From Siniperca chuatsi (taxonomy: Eukaryota; Chordata; Actinopteri; Centrarchiformes; Sinipercidae), in contig NC_058047.1 in NCBI RefSeq assembly GCF_020085105.1, forward strand, positions 18,946,501 to 19,010,500: a stretch of 64,000 nt of DNA. Direction: 5' to 3'. Shown here one piece after another: positions 1 through 12,700 of the stretch. The notes beneath the pieces are model-generated. The model worked only from the letters and a program-made list of their open reading frames with translations, did not search any database and was not told the origin of the DNA. The position numbers and the translations under genes are program-made. The stretch's first letter is position 1, and each line of letters begins with the position of its first letter.

Positions 1-559
1 GTCATTCTTCACTGGATTCAGGAACCAATGTTGCATCAAAAGCTTTCATACTCTGTAAGGAAAACATAAATACAATGATTCAGTCAAGTCCTTTAGGATG
101 TGCCCACATGATTTCAGTCTTTTGTATTATGCATGCTTTCATTGTTCTTCTCAGTGGCATTATTTGGGGAAATTAGGCTATTTCCAGTGTCAAGTATATC
201 CAACATGTTAGTATAAAATTACTGTTCAGTACAGGGACATGACATGTTAAATTTGTTCAGCCTTCAAAGATCACAAAGTGGGAAACATACCATATAAACT
301 ACAGATAACATCACAAGGTTAGTGAAGTTTATTTTACAGTATAGCCAGCTTCCATTTGCCTCCAGAGCAGCTTTGAAATATTCAGCATTAAATGTTTTAA
401 CATCCAACAGAACACAATTCTAAACAGCAAGTAAGTTGAATTCATCCATTTGAAAAAAACAAATTAAAAACTAAATTCAGTCCCAGGCCAAGATTTGTTA
501 AGACAACATCGAATAACACTAAACTTCCATGCATTTGTCTTTTTTGTGCATTTCATTAG
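1..559 (+). other. fyco1 intron (window edge)
   Basis: This stretch lies upstream of the first recognisable fyco1 exon. It is AT-rich, I see no coding exon in it, and it ends in a normal acceptor before 560. Confidence 0.6.
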
Positions 560-3500
560 GGACAAAGATACTCTGTGGCAGAAGTCAGATGCTCTGGAGT
601 TTGAGCAGAAACTGCGAGCAGAGGAGCGCTGGTGGTTAGTGGATAAGGAGGCCACGCACTGCCTCGGCTGCCAGGGCCAGTTCACCTGGTGGCTGCGCAG
701 ACATCACTGCAGGTGGGCTTTCACTGGGCACCTGGGCCTACTGTACACCATTGCTCCTGTCACTGTCTGTACCTACCCTGTTTGATTTTCATACTACATA
801 CAACGTCACTTGTGTGATTTCTCAAAATGCGACATCAAAAATATGTTTTAGTAACAAAAGTATAGATCTGATATGGATGAAAACCCATTTATTTTTTCAT
901 ACATTAATCATTTTTTAGGCTTTGTGGTCGCATCTTCTGCTACTACTGCAGCAACAACTTTGTGATGACCAAGCACAGTGGGAAGAAGGAGCGCTGCTGC
1001 GGGGACTGTTACACCCAACACAGTGCGGTGGTGGAGAGGTTCACAGAGGCAGAGCTGAGTCCTTCAGACACTCAGCCCCCTCCACCCAGAGCTGGACCTC
1101 AACCACCTCCTAAACCACCCCCATATAAACCCACTCCCAGGGTAACAGGTGAGAGGCAGGCCAGGAAGAAAAACACATGCTAATTTCTACATGTTAACTT
1201 GACAACTGCACAAAAGTGCCCAAATGTTTATGCTCTAGTTCTCTGGCCCTCTGTCTTCTTTTACTATAAGTTCTATGGGAAGCAGAATTGAAAATACTGA
1301 CTTCGTCATATTGAGGAACAAGGACAGAAACCGTGCCATTGAATTCTTATTCAACAGACTAAAGGGGAAGAGGCTGACTTTTCTATGTAGAAAACAACCT
1401 GTTTTGCTTTTACTGTAAAGAAACCTGCATAATGTTAGGTCTATTTTTGTAGTGGCTTAGTCTCAAACATGAATTTCAAGAGTTCTCTTTACTGTACATT
1501 CAATAAGATTTTGTATACTGTGCAATCAGAAGTCTATACCATGTGAACACGTAGTGGTCCAATTGTCAAACAGTTAAATTCATACATTCTTGTTCCTCCC
1601 AGTTTCAGACCCCAGCAACAGATCTGACGATGGAGCTTTCGACATAATCACAGAAGAGGAAGTAAACGGCGTCTACGACAGTGACACCACGTCCCAGACC
1701 ACAGGAGGCTCCCTGGAGGGAGAACAAGACCGACGGCCTCCAGGAGCCCTGGATATGTGAGTGTAATATTTTCTGTAAAAATTTCTGAGTCAGTATGTGA
1801 CTCTGTCCCATTGGTCACATTCCTCAGTTGAAGGTCAGACAGTCACAACACAAGATACCACAGCAGCTTTGTTCTGAGCTTATGAAATTGCAGAGTTTTA
1901 AAGACATAACTGCTTGGGGTTTTACTCACACATCGACGTCAAGGCCTCTGTGTTCAATTGTTGCTCTAAGAAGAGTGACAACTGCATACAGTACATTCAT
2001 GAACTGTACTGGTATCATGCTAGCTAATCAGAGCACGTCACGAGTCAAAAGTAAAATTCTACATACGGCATATAGTGCCGGAAGATTTAAAATTTAGAAA
2101 TGTTTCAAATCTTGTTTTGTACTTAAAGCAGCCAAACAATTAGGCTTTCTTCCAGTTTGCCATGTTATTTTTACCATAACACTTTCAAAGATGGGAAGTA
2201 GGAGTTTGAGAAGTGAGCTAGTTCCATTTTATCAATAACGCACCATCAATTGGTCAGAGGAAATGGGTCAAAAAGGGTCATGCCTGTATACTGACCTATA
2301 TCATGCAGTGTTGTAAATAACTACAGATCATCAGAGACACTCGTCATGGCCCATTCTCTAGCTTGCACATATCTGTTATGAATGTCCCACTGCTGCTCTT
2401 AAAAAGGCCAATAAAAACAGACTCTCTACTGCTTGAATGCAGAAATCTGTGGAGTAGATGCAACTTGATTTGTTTGTTTTCTTTGTTTCAACACCTTCTG
2501 ATATTTTCCAGTCACAGTGCACCCCAAGAAACAGGATCTCCAATACATAGAAACTTACGGTGATTCAGCACATGTTTCTGTCCCCTCCCAGCTGTCAGAT
2601 AGTATTTAGGGAAGTGCTTCGTCTTGTTTTTACTTATGAGCAAAAGTGAATTGGAAGAATTGAGAAGTGATACAGTTTCATGGGTACTAAAGGTGGCAGA
2701 TAGTGGAGAGAGGCTAAAGCATTCATGTGTTACCATTATGTTGTAAACTGTATGGAAATGTTTATAACACATTTATGTGCAGAAGGACTGCTGTCATCCT
2801 AATTTATGCACCAAAAATGTACAATGTACAAAGATGTACCCCAGAGATAACTGGAAGGAAGATGAGGCAACATTGAACTCATTCGTGCTTGATTCAAGTT
2901 AATGTCATAATTAATGTTAAGCATAATGTATTTGAAATTAAGTAAATGGGATAAAAACCTGCAAAAACGCTGGTATGACCTTTGAATATGCATGGGCCAT
3001 GATGCATGGGTAAAATTCATATTCCACTTCAAATGCATAATGATGAATCTATACCTATGTCAGCTACACAGGATACTTTTTACGTATTTTTGTAGTAAGA
3101 TGATCATTATAGTGAAGAACAGCTTTTTGTTCTGAATGAATCATTATGCCATTTGATAGTTATGTACAGTTAAAACAAAATATTACTCTCCTTGTGTTGG
3201 ATTTTGCAGAGGTACAGGCGATGTGACTACTGATGACCCGGGAGAACATGTTCCCACTGTTCAGGATTCAGAAATCAACCTTCTCAAATCAGGAGAAGTC
3301 ACGTGAGTCTGGACCTTGGTATATTTAATATGTTAGTGTATGTTACCTTGTATAAATACCACTCTTAAAATTAATTTGTTGTCATTGCAGGATGGCTGTC
3401 CCTCTCAGCATTGATGATATTTCTCAGTTTGGCGATGGTTCCAGGGAACTCTTCATCAAGTCCAGCTGTTACAGTGTGATAAGTGTCGCCGTGGGTGACT

Positions 3501-4748
3501 GCGGGCCAGCCATCGGCTGGATGTTTTCTTCAGAGCCTAAGAGCATCTCCTTTAGTGTGGTTTACAGGGAATCCACTGATACTCAGGTGGATCAGGCAAA
3601 GGTAGATGTGCTTGTTGTTTGCATTTTTATGTTCTGCAATGTGTTGTGAGGCCCAGGAGCCACTGGCAACCTATACACCTATACAGTATAGGGAGCCCAG
3701 TGAATGTGAACATGTCTTGACATAATTCAGTCCTTGTACGTCTGCCACAGGAAAAGTCCAGGAAGGCAAAAGCCAAAGGCAATGTTGCTACATAATTTCT
3801 AATGAAAGTACATCATGAGGCTGAAGGGATCCAATTGTTGGAAATTGCAGCCACTTCAAAACTGATGAAGAACAGATGATGGCTCAAAAGTTATTACCAG
3901 ACACAATGCACTGACCCTGTGTGTGCTTTCATGGGTGCCTCCTGCAGAGAGCAGGGCGGTTTGCTTGATTTTTTAAATTTGACTGACTGAGGAAAAACAC
4001 TGCAGGTTGCCAGTGTTGCTCAGCAGGTTGAGGTAAACACTTAAAGCACTTAAAATGTCAGGGGTTGTAAATGAGTTATGACCTTTGGTGTCATATTCCC
4101 CTCCCCTCCCTCTCTCATGGGTTGGAATTTAAAATATATTACAATTATTATGATAATGATGATGATTGTATTCTTGCTGTCCAACATAAACAGTCATGTA
4201 AGGTAACATAAATGTCATAAAAACAAGATAAGAGTATTATAGATAGACTGGCCTAGGGGAGATTTGTTAAACAACCTCTGGCAGAATCTTTCACCTGTAC
4301 CTTAAGTTTCACTACAGACCAATGTTTCTGTTCTTCTCTCAGGTCCTGATTCCTCTTACTCGCTGCAATTCCCATAAAGAGACAATACAAGGACAGCTGA
4401 AAGTCCGACACCCTGGCCTGTACACATTCATCTTTGACAACTCATTCTCACGGTATGGAACTCCTGACATCAAGCGTCCTTTCCTGATTCTCCCTCTTAT
4501 TGACTTCACCATCAGTTCCTGCCATTGTTGGGCACGTGTGTGTGTGCGCGTGTGTGCGCGTGTGTGCGCGTGCGCATGCATTTGACCTTTAAGCTGGCTT
4601 CCTATTGTACCACAGCTTCTTGTTTCAGTTAATTGGATTGCAGTCCTTTGATCAGAAACCTTCTTCCAGCAGGTTTATCTCCAAGAAAGTCTTCTACCAT
4701 CTGACCATGGAGAAGCCCATAATCTATGATGGAAGCGACTTTCCCTAA
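560..4748 (+). CDS. fyco1: FYVE and coiled-coil domain protein 1, 3' end (FYVE + GOLD domains)
   Basis: Partial gene; the 5' part (RUN and coiled-coil regions) lies before the window. Exons: 560-712, 919-1148, 1603-1756, 3210-3302, 3391-3601, 4343-4452, 4673-4748. All have AG/GT borders and consistent phases, giving about 341 residues and a TAA stop. Exons 1-2 encode a FYVE zinc finger: a WWLVD start, a CLGC pair, the basic RRHHCR signature split by an intron, then CYYC and CCGDC pairs. A proline-rich, then acidic, linker follows. The last three exons encode a GOLD domain ending in [18 protein letters not shown]. Known of the family: FYCO1 binds PI3P, Rab7 and LC3 and links late endosomes/autophagosomes to kinesin for plus-end transport. 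FYVE plus C-terminal GOLD is the FYCO1 architecture. Teleosts can carry two copies and I cannot say which this is. Confidence 0.95.
1757..3209 (+). other. fyco1 intron within the linker region
   Basis: This is a 1.45-kb intron between two linker exons, with a GTGAGT donor and TTTTGCAG acceptor. Open frames inside it (for example 1828-2097) show no domain and no splice partners. No clear repeat was recognised. Confidence 0.65.
3602..4342 (+). other. fyco1 intron within the GOLD domain
   Basis: This 0.74-kb intron separates the two halves of the GOLD domain. It has a GTAGAT donor and a CTCTCAG acceptor. No coding content was seen. Confidence 0.65.
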
Positions 4749-7700
4749 AGCTGGATAACGCACGCTCCCACAGAGGCATCAGTATGATGTCACAAAGACA
4801 TCATCATGATGTCGCTGTGGCTAGAGGGACACTGAAGAGATGGCAATTCAGTGACTGTTTCTAATTGATTTGACTTTTTTGCTCTTTTGTTCCCAAAACA
4901 TGTTTTTACCCAAGTATTTTATGTTTTCAAAAATGTGTCTATTATTTAAATCTGTGGTGTTAATGTTTTGAGGTGTGCTCATGTTTTAACTGTGGCCTAA
5001 GTGAAGTGTGGTCAACAAGATGAAAGAGGTTGTAGAGAGGAACAGTAAGAGAAATATTTATGCAAGTTTTATTGTGTTTTTTAAATATACACCAAGTAAT
5101 ATACGTACCTTTAGTTCAGCTAGGTTTAAATTAGTAAGTTGTTTAGTTAGAGAAATTGTGTAATTTTGTTATTTCTTTCTGTAATTTTTGGCGGTTTTGG
5201 TTGGGCTCTCTTTTCCCAAAAATGCTGATACGTTAGGGAATGCAGATCACTGCAAGTAACGCTATCAGTATGAAAAATTATAAAAGACGACAAATATTTA
5301 TCTGCAAAAGTTGTCTATGAAGACCCAGGAAAGATTTTTAAAATTTGAAAAATCTTGGCCAGTTTGCAATATTTCAAGTGTTGTGCAATCTTTTAAATCA
5401 AATGACCTTTTTTATGAATTGACTTGTCTGGACACTATATTTTCACTTTGCCAGCGCAGGAAGGAAACAAAGCAGTAACTAGTAACTGGCCTGGAAAAAT
5501 ACAGTTTCTGTTTGATAACTAAGCATAGGAACTTTGTACAAATCTCAGGAGTGGGACATAAAATTGTCCTCCAGTGGTAGCATGTTGCAATTTTCTGTTT
5601 TTGGAAAACAAAACAAAAAAGAAGAAAAGATAAACTGCAATCTTACTTTCTGTGTAAGGAGACCTACAAACCAGCTTTCTCCATCCAGTTTAGAGGATCT
5701 CGCGAAGCAGAGTGCCTGTACTTACACAGGCTGACTTTATGTGTCATTACAGTGACATTCAGTTAAAGTATATTAATGACTGCTAATGAACTCCTGTACT
5801 TTCAAAGTGCCTATTAACTCTAATTGCCAGGGATTGGTTTGCTTTTGTAACTGTATATTTTACTTTGTTATCCACACAGAGCATGACACTTGGTATGAAT
5901 TGGTACCATTGTGTAAAATCTTGAGTGACTTTTAAATCACAATATGCACAATATCATGTATTTCAGTTGTATCAGTTGAAATGATTTTTTCAGTTTGGAT
6001 TTCATTCGAATCTCTGGACTCTTTTTGTCATATGTTTAGATAACCCTCTGCACTGTACTCTCAGTGATCAAATGGGTTTGAATATTGTGTGCTGTTTATT
6101 CTTTTATAGCAAACCAATAAGATAAAAGCGAGCTTGGTCACTTTTGGACACAACCATTCACTACTTAATGTAGCAAGGGCTTATCTCTATGCTGCTTTTG
6201 TAGAGATCTGTTTGCGTTTCAGTCAGATCTCTTATATTTTTGACGGGTGTAAATTGGTGCAATTTGTATGCAAAGCCTCATATTTTCTCTACAGAGCTGC
6301 ACTTTGTGATAATGGTTTTATAAATTGTTATAAACAATATTAAATCTGTTAAGTTTACATTATCTTTGTCAAAGAATTTTCACAGGGATAGATTTTTCTA
6401 CTTGCTGTTTTTGAAAGATAATTTTGGAGTAAAACGTGCATGAATCATCGCTGCAACCATTCAGTGTAACTAGTAATAGACCTGTCAAACACCCAGTAAA
6501 CATTAATAAAATGTGAGAGTGATGATGCCTCCAACATCCACTAATCTGTGTCTGGTTTCATGTTTGACAGCTTGGAACGTCAGAACAACAAGAATAATAC
6601 TTTACACATTCTGTGTGCTGCCTCACTCATTCAGAAATCTGACATGAGTAGGGATTGTCAACACACAAACAAGTGTTTCCTGTCTAACAATATGTCCAAA
6701 TGCATACAGCAATACAGACGACAACAACACTCCACCGAGAATAAAAGCTATACTGGGTTTGTTCTTCTGCCATAAACTATATAAGTTTTCTCTGTTAGTT
6801 CTATTGTGATTCAGTGTGGCTTCTCAGCGGTAACATTGCATCAGCAGAGCTGTAGCTTAAGACACTATTATGTCCTCTGTATTTTAGCTTAGGGAATGTT
6901 TAATAGTTCACTATGTGTAACATTGCTGGACATCAGGTGTGGAAGTAGCCTGCCAGGATAATACTCAGTGAATTTTTTTTAGAACCTGTTGTGTTAATGA
7001 TCTTATAAGAGCTGAAACAACTAGCCAATTTATCAATTAGGTAATCTACAGAACATTAATCTGCAGCTGTTTTGTTTAAGTCCATCAATCAAGTAATCGA
7101 GAAAATAATTGTCAGGTTGATAGATAACGAAAACATTCGTTACCTGAAGCCCTGGACCTTATATGACATGGTATCTTTTTGGTGTAAATGAAATATAATT
7201 TCCCTATATGCTTTTCATTAAGCTTTCATTTAAAAAAAACATATAACAAAATCCATGAAAACAGTTTCCACAAAATTGCAGCCAGATTGCAGAATGCACA
7301 AATGAATAAAATGAACAATCTTGAATGAATGTGTCAGAGGGATTCATGTGTCTGAAAATGATCAGCTATAGAAAAATAAAGCAAACACTGCTTTTTCCAT
7401 CAAAGCCTGGTCTGAGACTCATCAGTATTTCACATGTCCCTCCTCAGTTTGAGTGTAAAGTGCAAGTCTAGCCTGATATTTCCGTAACACAGAACACAAG
7501 ACCACATTTTGTGTGTGTCTTTGGCGACACGGTCAGGCTCAGGGAAGCAGAGGGATGAATTTTGAGTCTCACCTAACACACCAGTAGTAAAGGCGCAAAC
7601 TCCCGCTCAGCCTCAGCTGTAAAGCTTGACGGTCAAACTAGGAGCTGACTTTAGGCTTCAAAATACAAGAGAAACGTGTCTCTTCACAATAGTGCAGCAC

Positions 7701-7955
7701 GTGCTTAATTCGACTAATTCGGTATTGGAGGCAGTTCTTTGCAAGGCTTTAAAAATCTGTGGGACATTTCATTTCTTACCAGAGCCATGTCTTACCGATA
7801 GTTTGTGAGTGGTGGTTTTATTCTGAAAATATACACAGGAAGCGCTTCATTTTTGTTATTGCATGCTTGATAAGTGTTGTATTTACACATGGGGAGACAA
7901 GGGGCTCAGCATCCCGTCCTGCAGCGGACTGAACGGAGGATACTGAACCGACAGC
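4749..7955 (+). other. fyco1 3' UTR and intergenic spacer
   Basis: About 3.2 kb lie between the fyco1 stop and the receptor start codon. Candidate poly(A) signals (AATAAA) occur at 6505-6510 and 7373-7378, so the 3' UTR may be long. Around 7019-7150 is a copy of a dispersed repeat containing ATTA-rich inverted words, also seen at 34219, 38180 and 57575. Open frames are short and show no homology that I recognise. Confidence 0.5.
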
Positions 7956-8523
7956 ATGTCCTGTCTCCATATCAGAGGGCTCTTTCTCACTCTGTGTTTG
8001 GCTCCAGCTGTGAGTGATTTACTTTAACTTCACTTTTGTGAAAGAAAAAAAAAAGATAAATGATTATTTTTGCCACGTAGAAAACTTGAAGCTCTCTTTT
8101 GCAGTAAATTAACGGAGTTGTTAGAAAAAAAACAACCATTGCGAGAAGTATTTATGAAAAAACTCAAACTGCAAACGACGGAAACAGATAGACCTATATG
8201 TCATCTTCTCCTGCTGTCTAGACCTGCAATTTGTTGATCACATTAATGACTTGTGGTAGACTATTCATTGAGACACACTGACGGACCTGCGTGTGTGCGT
8301 GAGAGTGCGCGAGCCCTGCATCTGTCTGCAGGCACCTGATATGCAGCTGTTTGGTTTTTCACACAGGTCCAAAATAATTTTGTGTTGCATCATAAAAGAC
8401 ACTACAGGAGTGTATCAGCAAACAGATCAGAGGTATTTGATCTATGTACTGAATTAGTGTAAATAGTGTAGGCCTAAAGTATAAACTAAGTGTTAACCAT
8501 TGTGCACCATATTATATTAATTA

Positions 8524-8571
<48 letters not shown>

Positions 8572-9692
8572 CAGTTTGGTGAAGATTTACTGGATGTGTG
8601 GTGGATGTGTGTGCTGTGTACTGTATATACTGTGTATATATATATACACAGTATATACAGTATGTGGTGTAAGTAAATAAATGAATATATGGCAGAAATG
8701 CCAAAAATTCACTGGTTCCAGCTTCCATTCTGGTTCCAAATTTGATTATTTACTGGTTTTCTTAGTCTTCTGTTACAACAAACTGAATATTTTGGGGTTT
8801 TGGACAAAAAAAGAGCTTTGCATTGGTCACAATGGGCTCTGGGAAACTGTGATGGTCATTTTTTGGACATTTTATACACGAAAGATAAATCAGTTAATCA
8901 AGAAAATAGCCTACAGATTAACTGGTTTGGTAATTGGTTAAATGGTCATTATTTGCAACCTTAATTTACTGTTATTGTTGTCTGTGACCTGCTATTATTT
9001 TATCATTACCTTGTACTCAGTCATTTATATTTTGGAGATGGGTCTGTCTGTGTGTGAGGATGAGTGTAGGTTTTGGAACAAGTATGTAAAAGATAGTCTG
9101 GTAATACATGTGAGATGCAAGTATTTGAGTATGTTTAGATATTGCGTTTGTGCATTCAAATATAAAACATGTATTACTGGCAAGTGTATGTATGTATGCA
9201 TATGAAGAGGGATGGGATATTAGCAAAGGAAATGTTAGATTTATTTAATTTAAATCCATGAAAATTTGAATGTTTCCCCTAGACTACCACACACACACAT
9301 ACAAATTGGAATATGTTACCTAGTGAATTCACTTTATTGAAATCAGAAAAAATTAAGGACTCTTGATTGCTGCTATTACCGCTTTATTTACTGTCTATAG
9401 TGTTCGTACAATTTGTCTTGGTCAGTCAACTGAAGAAGGAAGACAGGCAACAAACCGTACACATGTATGCACATTCACGTGCTGACACTCACAACAGCGT
9501 TTATTAATCAACAGCTCGCTAATTTCCATAACAGAATAGAAATATGAGACGCAAGCAAACAGGTGATATGATTATCAGCGTGGCAGAGAGAGAATGGGAA
9601 CAGGGCAGAAACTCATCTCTGTGTACCAATTCATTCTATTCTCTTACACTGCTCAGGACTGCAGAGAATTATAATTAACTACCGGGGTCCAT

Positions 9693-9749
<57 letters not shown>

Positions 9750-12700
9750 TTCAAAAGAACACACAGTCACTACAAACAAGACCAACAGTACATGACTGGT
9801 CTCTTTTGAATGTTCAGATATGATTGCATTTTTGCACCTTTGAGAGAAAAAGAAAATAAAAGAAAAGATGAAAATGATTTGTTCATCTTTTTTGGCTGCA
9901 TGATGAACAATGTCTAAATATGCACCTTAGACTACTCTTATGAACTAAACCTGATTCACCTGATGGATTGTTTTATACGGTTGTATGTGTCAGTTTAAAA
10001 AATAGAGTTATGAGAAGATCAATACCACTCATGTCTGAACGATAAATATGAAGCTACTGTTACATCCAGCAGCCGGTTAGCTTAGCTTAGCATAAAACCT
10101 GGAAACAGAAGGAAATAAGTTGTAGTTTGACCTTAAAACCTTTAATTTGTCCTTTTTACACTGAATGGATAAAACAAACAAGATATAACGTGTAAATCAC
10201 TGGGCTTTAGATTTACTAGTAGGCTGTTTCCAGTCTTTATGCTCGGTTAAGCTAACCAGTTGCTGGTTCCAGCTTCATATTTAGCATAAAGATATGAGAG
10301 TGGTATATCAATCTTCTCATCTAACTCTCAGCAAGAAAGCAAATAAGCATATTTCTCAAAATGTCAAACAATTCATTCGATATCTGAACTTCAGACACTG
10401 GCTGTGTTTGTGCTCTCTTTCTGATTGACTGAACATGTTTTATAATACTGTGCCACAGTACCGCTGCAGCAGTGTAAAAGTGCACCTCATTCGCTGCTGA
10501 AAATAGAAGGCAACATCTGCAAAGTGAGCCCAATCCAATGGCCCCTTTTTGGGTAGTTAGTGGATAATGGGCTTCACCTCTCAGAGAACATTTTTACAGC
10601 AGACTGCACGCTTACCTGGCAGTGTGAAGGGGCCTCTGGCTTTGCATTTAGTTTCATGGCTCATATTACCCAGACTTACCTTATGCAGCCCATCTCTTTA
10701 TCTCTGTGTCTGTCTCTTAAATGCAGCATAGTGTCCGTCTTTATTCCATCATGCAGTTGAAATGCATGAGCACGTCAAGCGCCCTCGATGCTCATAGCCA
10801 CCCCGTCTTGACTCTTGCTTTGTTCCTCACCCCCTTCCATTTAAAGCTTTACACGCTTCCTCTCAACTGCACACCATTCTTATGTAGAGTAAAATTTCTT
10901 GCATATGAATAGGGAAGCCATGCATGGTACATGACCCCCATCTGACATGCAGTGTACCATTTACCTGGTGCTTTTGTCTGGTGCACCTTATGACAACACA
11001 GCCACAGTTTAGCAGAGAACAATATGCTGCTGTATCTGCATACATGTTGAAGCACCCTTACTGCAAAACTCTGATTGTCTGAATTCAATTTCTCTGCAGG
11101 AGGCAATATAAAACGTTTTTTTCATGCGGCCCTCGCCTGCCTTTGAACAGGAAGAGCAGTAATTGCTGCGTAAATTGCACAATAACACCTCTCATTAGAT
11201 TATTAGCATTGCATTAGGAACAAAGAGGACTGGCAGCAATTTGCTCAGGTTGCTTCCAACACAACCATTCCTCCTTGATGGACAGAGATGTGCTGCTGAG
11301 AGCATATTTGTTCCTACTTACCTAAAGAAAAATGGGGGAAAACATTTTTTTCTGTCCAACAACTGTCAGAAGGATTGTGTTCGAACTAGTTTTCTGCATT
11401 GTGTTTATTCTGTAGGTGTTTTTGACATAGTTACTAAAGTGGTTTGTTATTCCGCACAAACTCAAGCTCCAGCTTTTTTCTAAGAAGCCCGTTATTTGTG
11501 TGTGTGTGTGCCTGTGTGTGAGATGGTGAACAAGTTAGTAGTTAAGACACAAAATGAGGAGAAAGGGCTGCGGTGAGTGATTGCGTTGGAGTAACAGAAA
11601 TTAAGAGTTTTGGTCCAAACCAATTTCACCTATGGCTATCTTTTTTCAAATATACCCTGACGAATTTCAAGGCGTAACATTATTCCTGATTGGATACACA
11701 GCATTTTGGGTTTAAATCCTTCAAAAGCTCTGGTTTTGCTTTTGATGAGAATCTTAAAGGCAGACTTTTTCTTGTAAGAGGCGCCTGTTCAACTTGATTG
11801 AATAAGAAGATTCGACATCTTATCTACATGTACGTCTGACACTTCATGGTAATATTTATCAGTGTGTGTTCCCTCAAAGAAATAAATGTGTTTAAATCTA
11901 AATCTGTATCCCTGTTTTTATAGTAAGGAAACTCGTGAATCCTCTTTATTATCTTCTTTTACTCTACTTTCATGATTAAAAATGATCTGTTCATTTTGGC
12001 ATTTGATTCTCAATTCCCAAAGCGATTTTGACCTTGCTATTCACAGATGGTGCAACAACCCTGAAAGTCAACCCTGAGTTGGTCAGCAGGGTTGAATTCC
12101 AGTGTTTTTCTAATAACATCATACCCTCACTCAGTTCAAATAACGTGCAACATTTTGATAGTAAAAAGCTACGGTATATCTATGCAAGGCGTACTCAGTC
12201 GTGTCATTTCATAAAATGGCTCCAGGTGGGTTCGTAGGAGTGCAGATGTTGCTGTTTCCCCCCTCAGAGAAACTCATAGATCTGTTTAATGGAAATGTAA
12301 CACACAACCAACGCATCCTATTGGATGACACTCAGAAAACTGGTGAGTGGGGGAAACCAGAGTTCTCCAGTGTTTGTGGTCCCAGAGGAATTTAGCTTCT
12401 GAAGATTCTTTTCATTAAGAGTTTAGTTGCACTTGTTTTCCCTCAGGTCTTTCAAAATGAGATGCAACTGAAAACGGAAAAGTCTGTGCAATAACAGAGA
12501 TGGCTTTATTAAGGCAGTGTCTGTGACCTGTTGTGTTTTTGGAATGTGCATCTTTTAAAACCAAAAGAGAGACTCAAATAGCAGCCTCAAAATTACTCAG
12601 CAACGGGAAATTCAAAATGCATAACTCTCAAAATTGCTCAAAATTTTGAGAATGGATGGACATCATGATTAAATGTCTGCCTATAAGTACCTCCTTTTTT

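Noticed and set aside
8486-8728. His/Thr-rich open frame and similar frames at 4339-4585, 33510-33752 and 39061-39315
   Set aside because: They are translations of GT/CA microsatellites.
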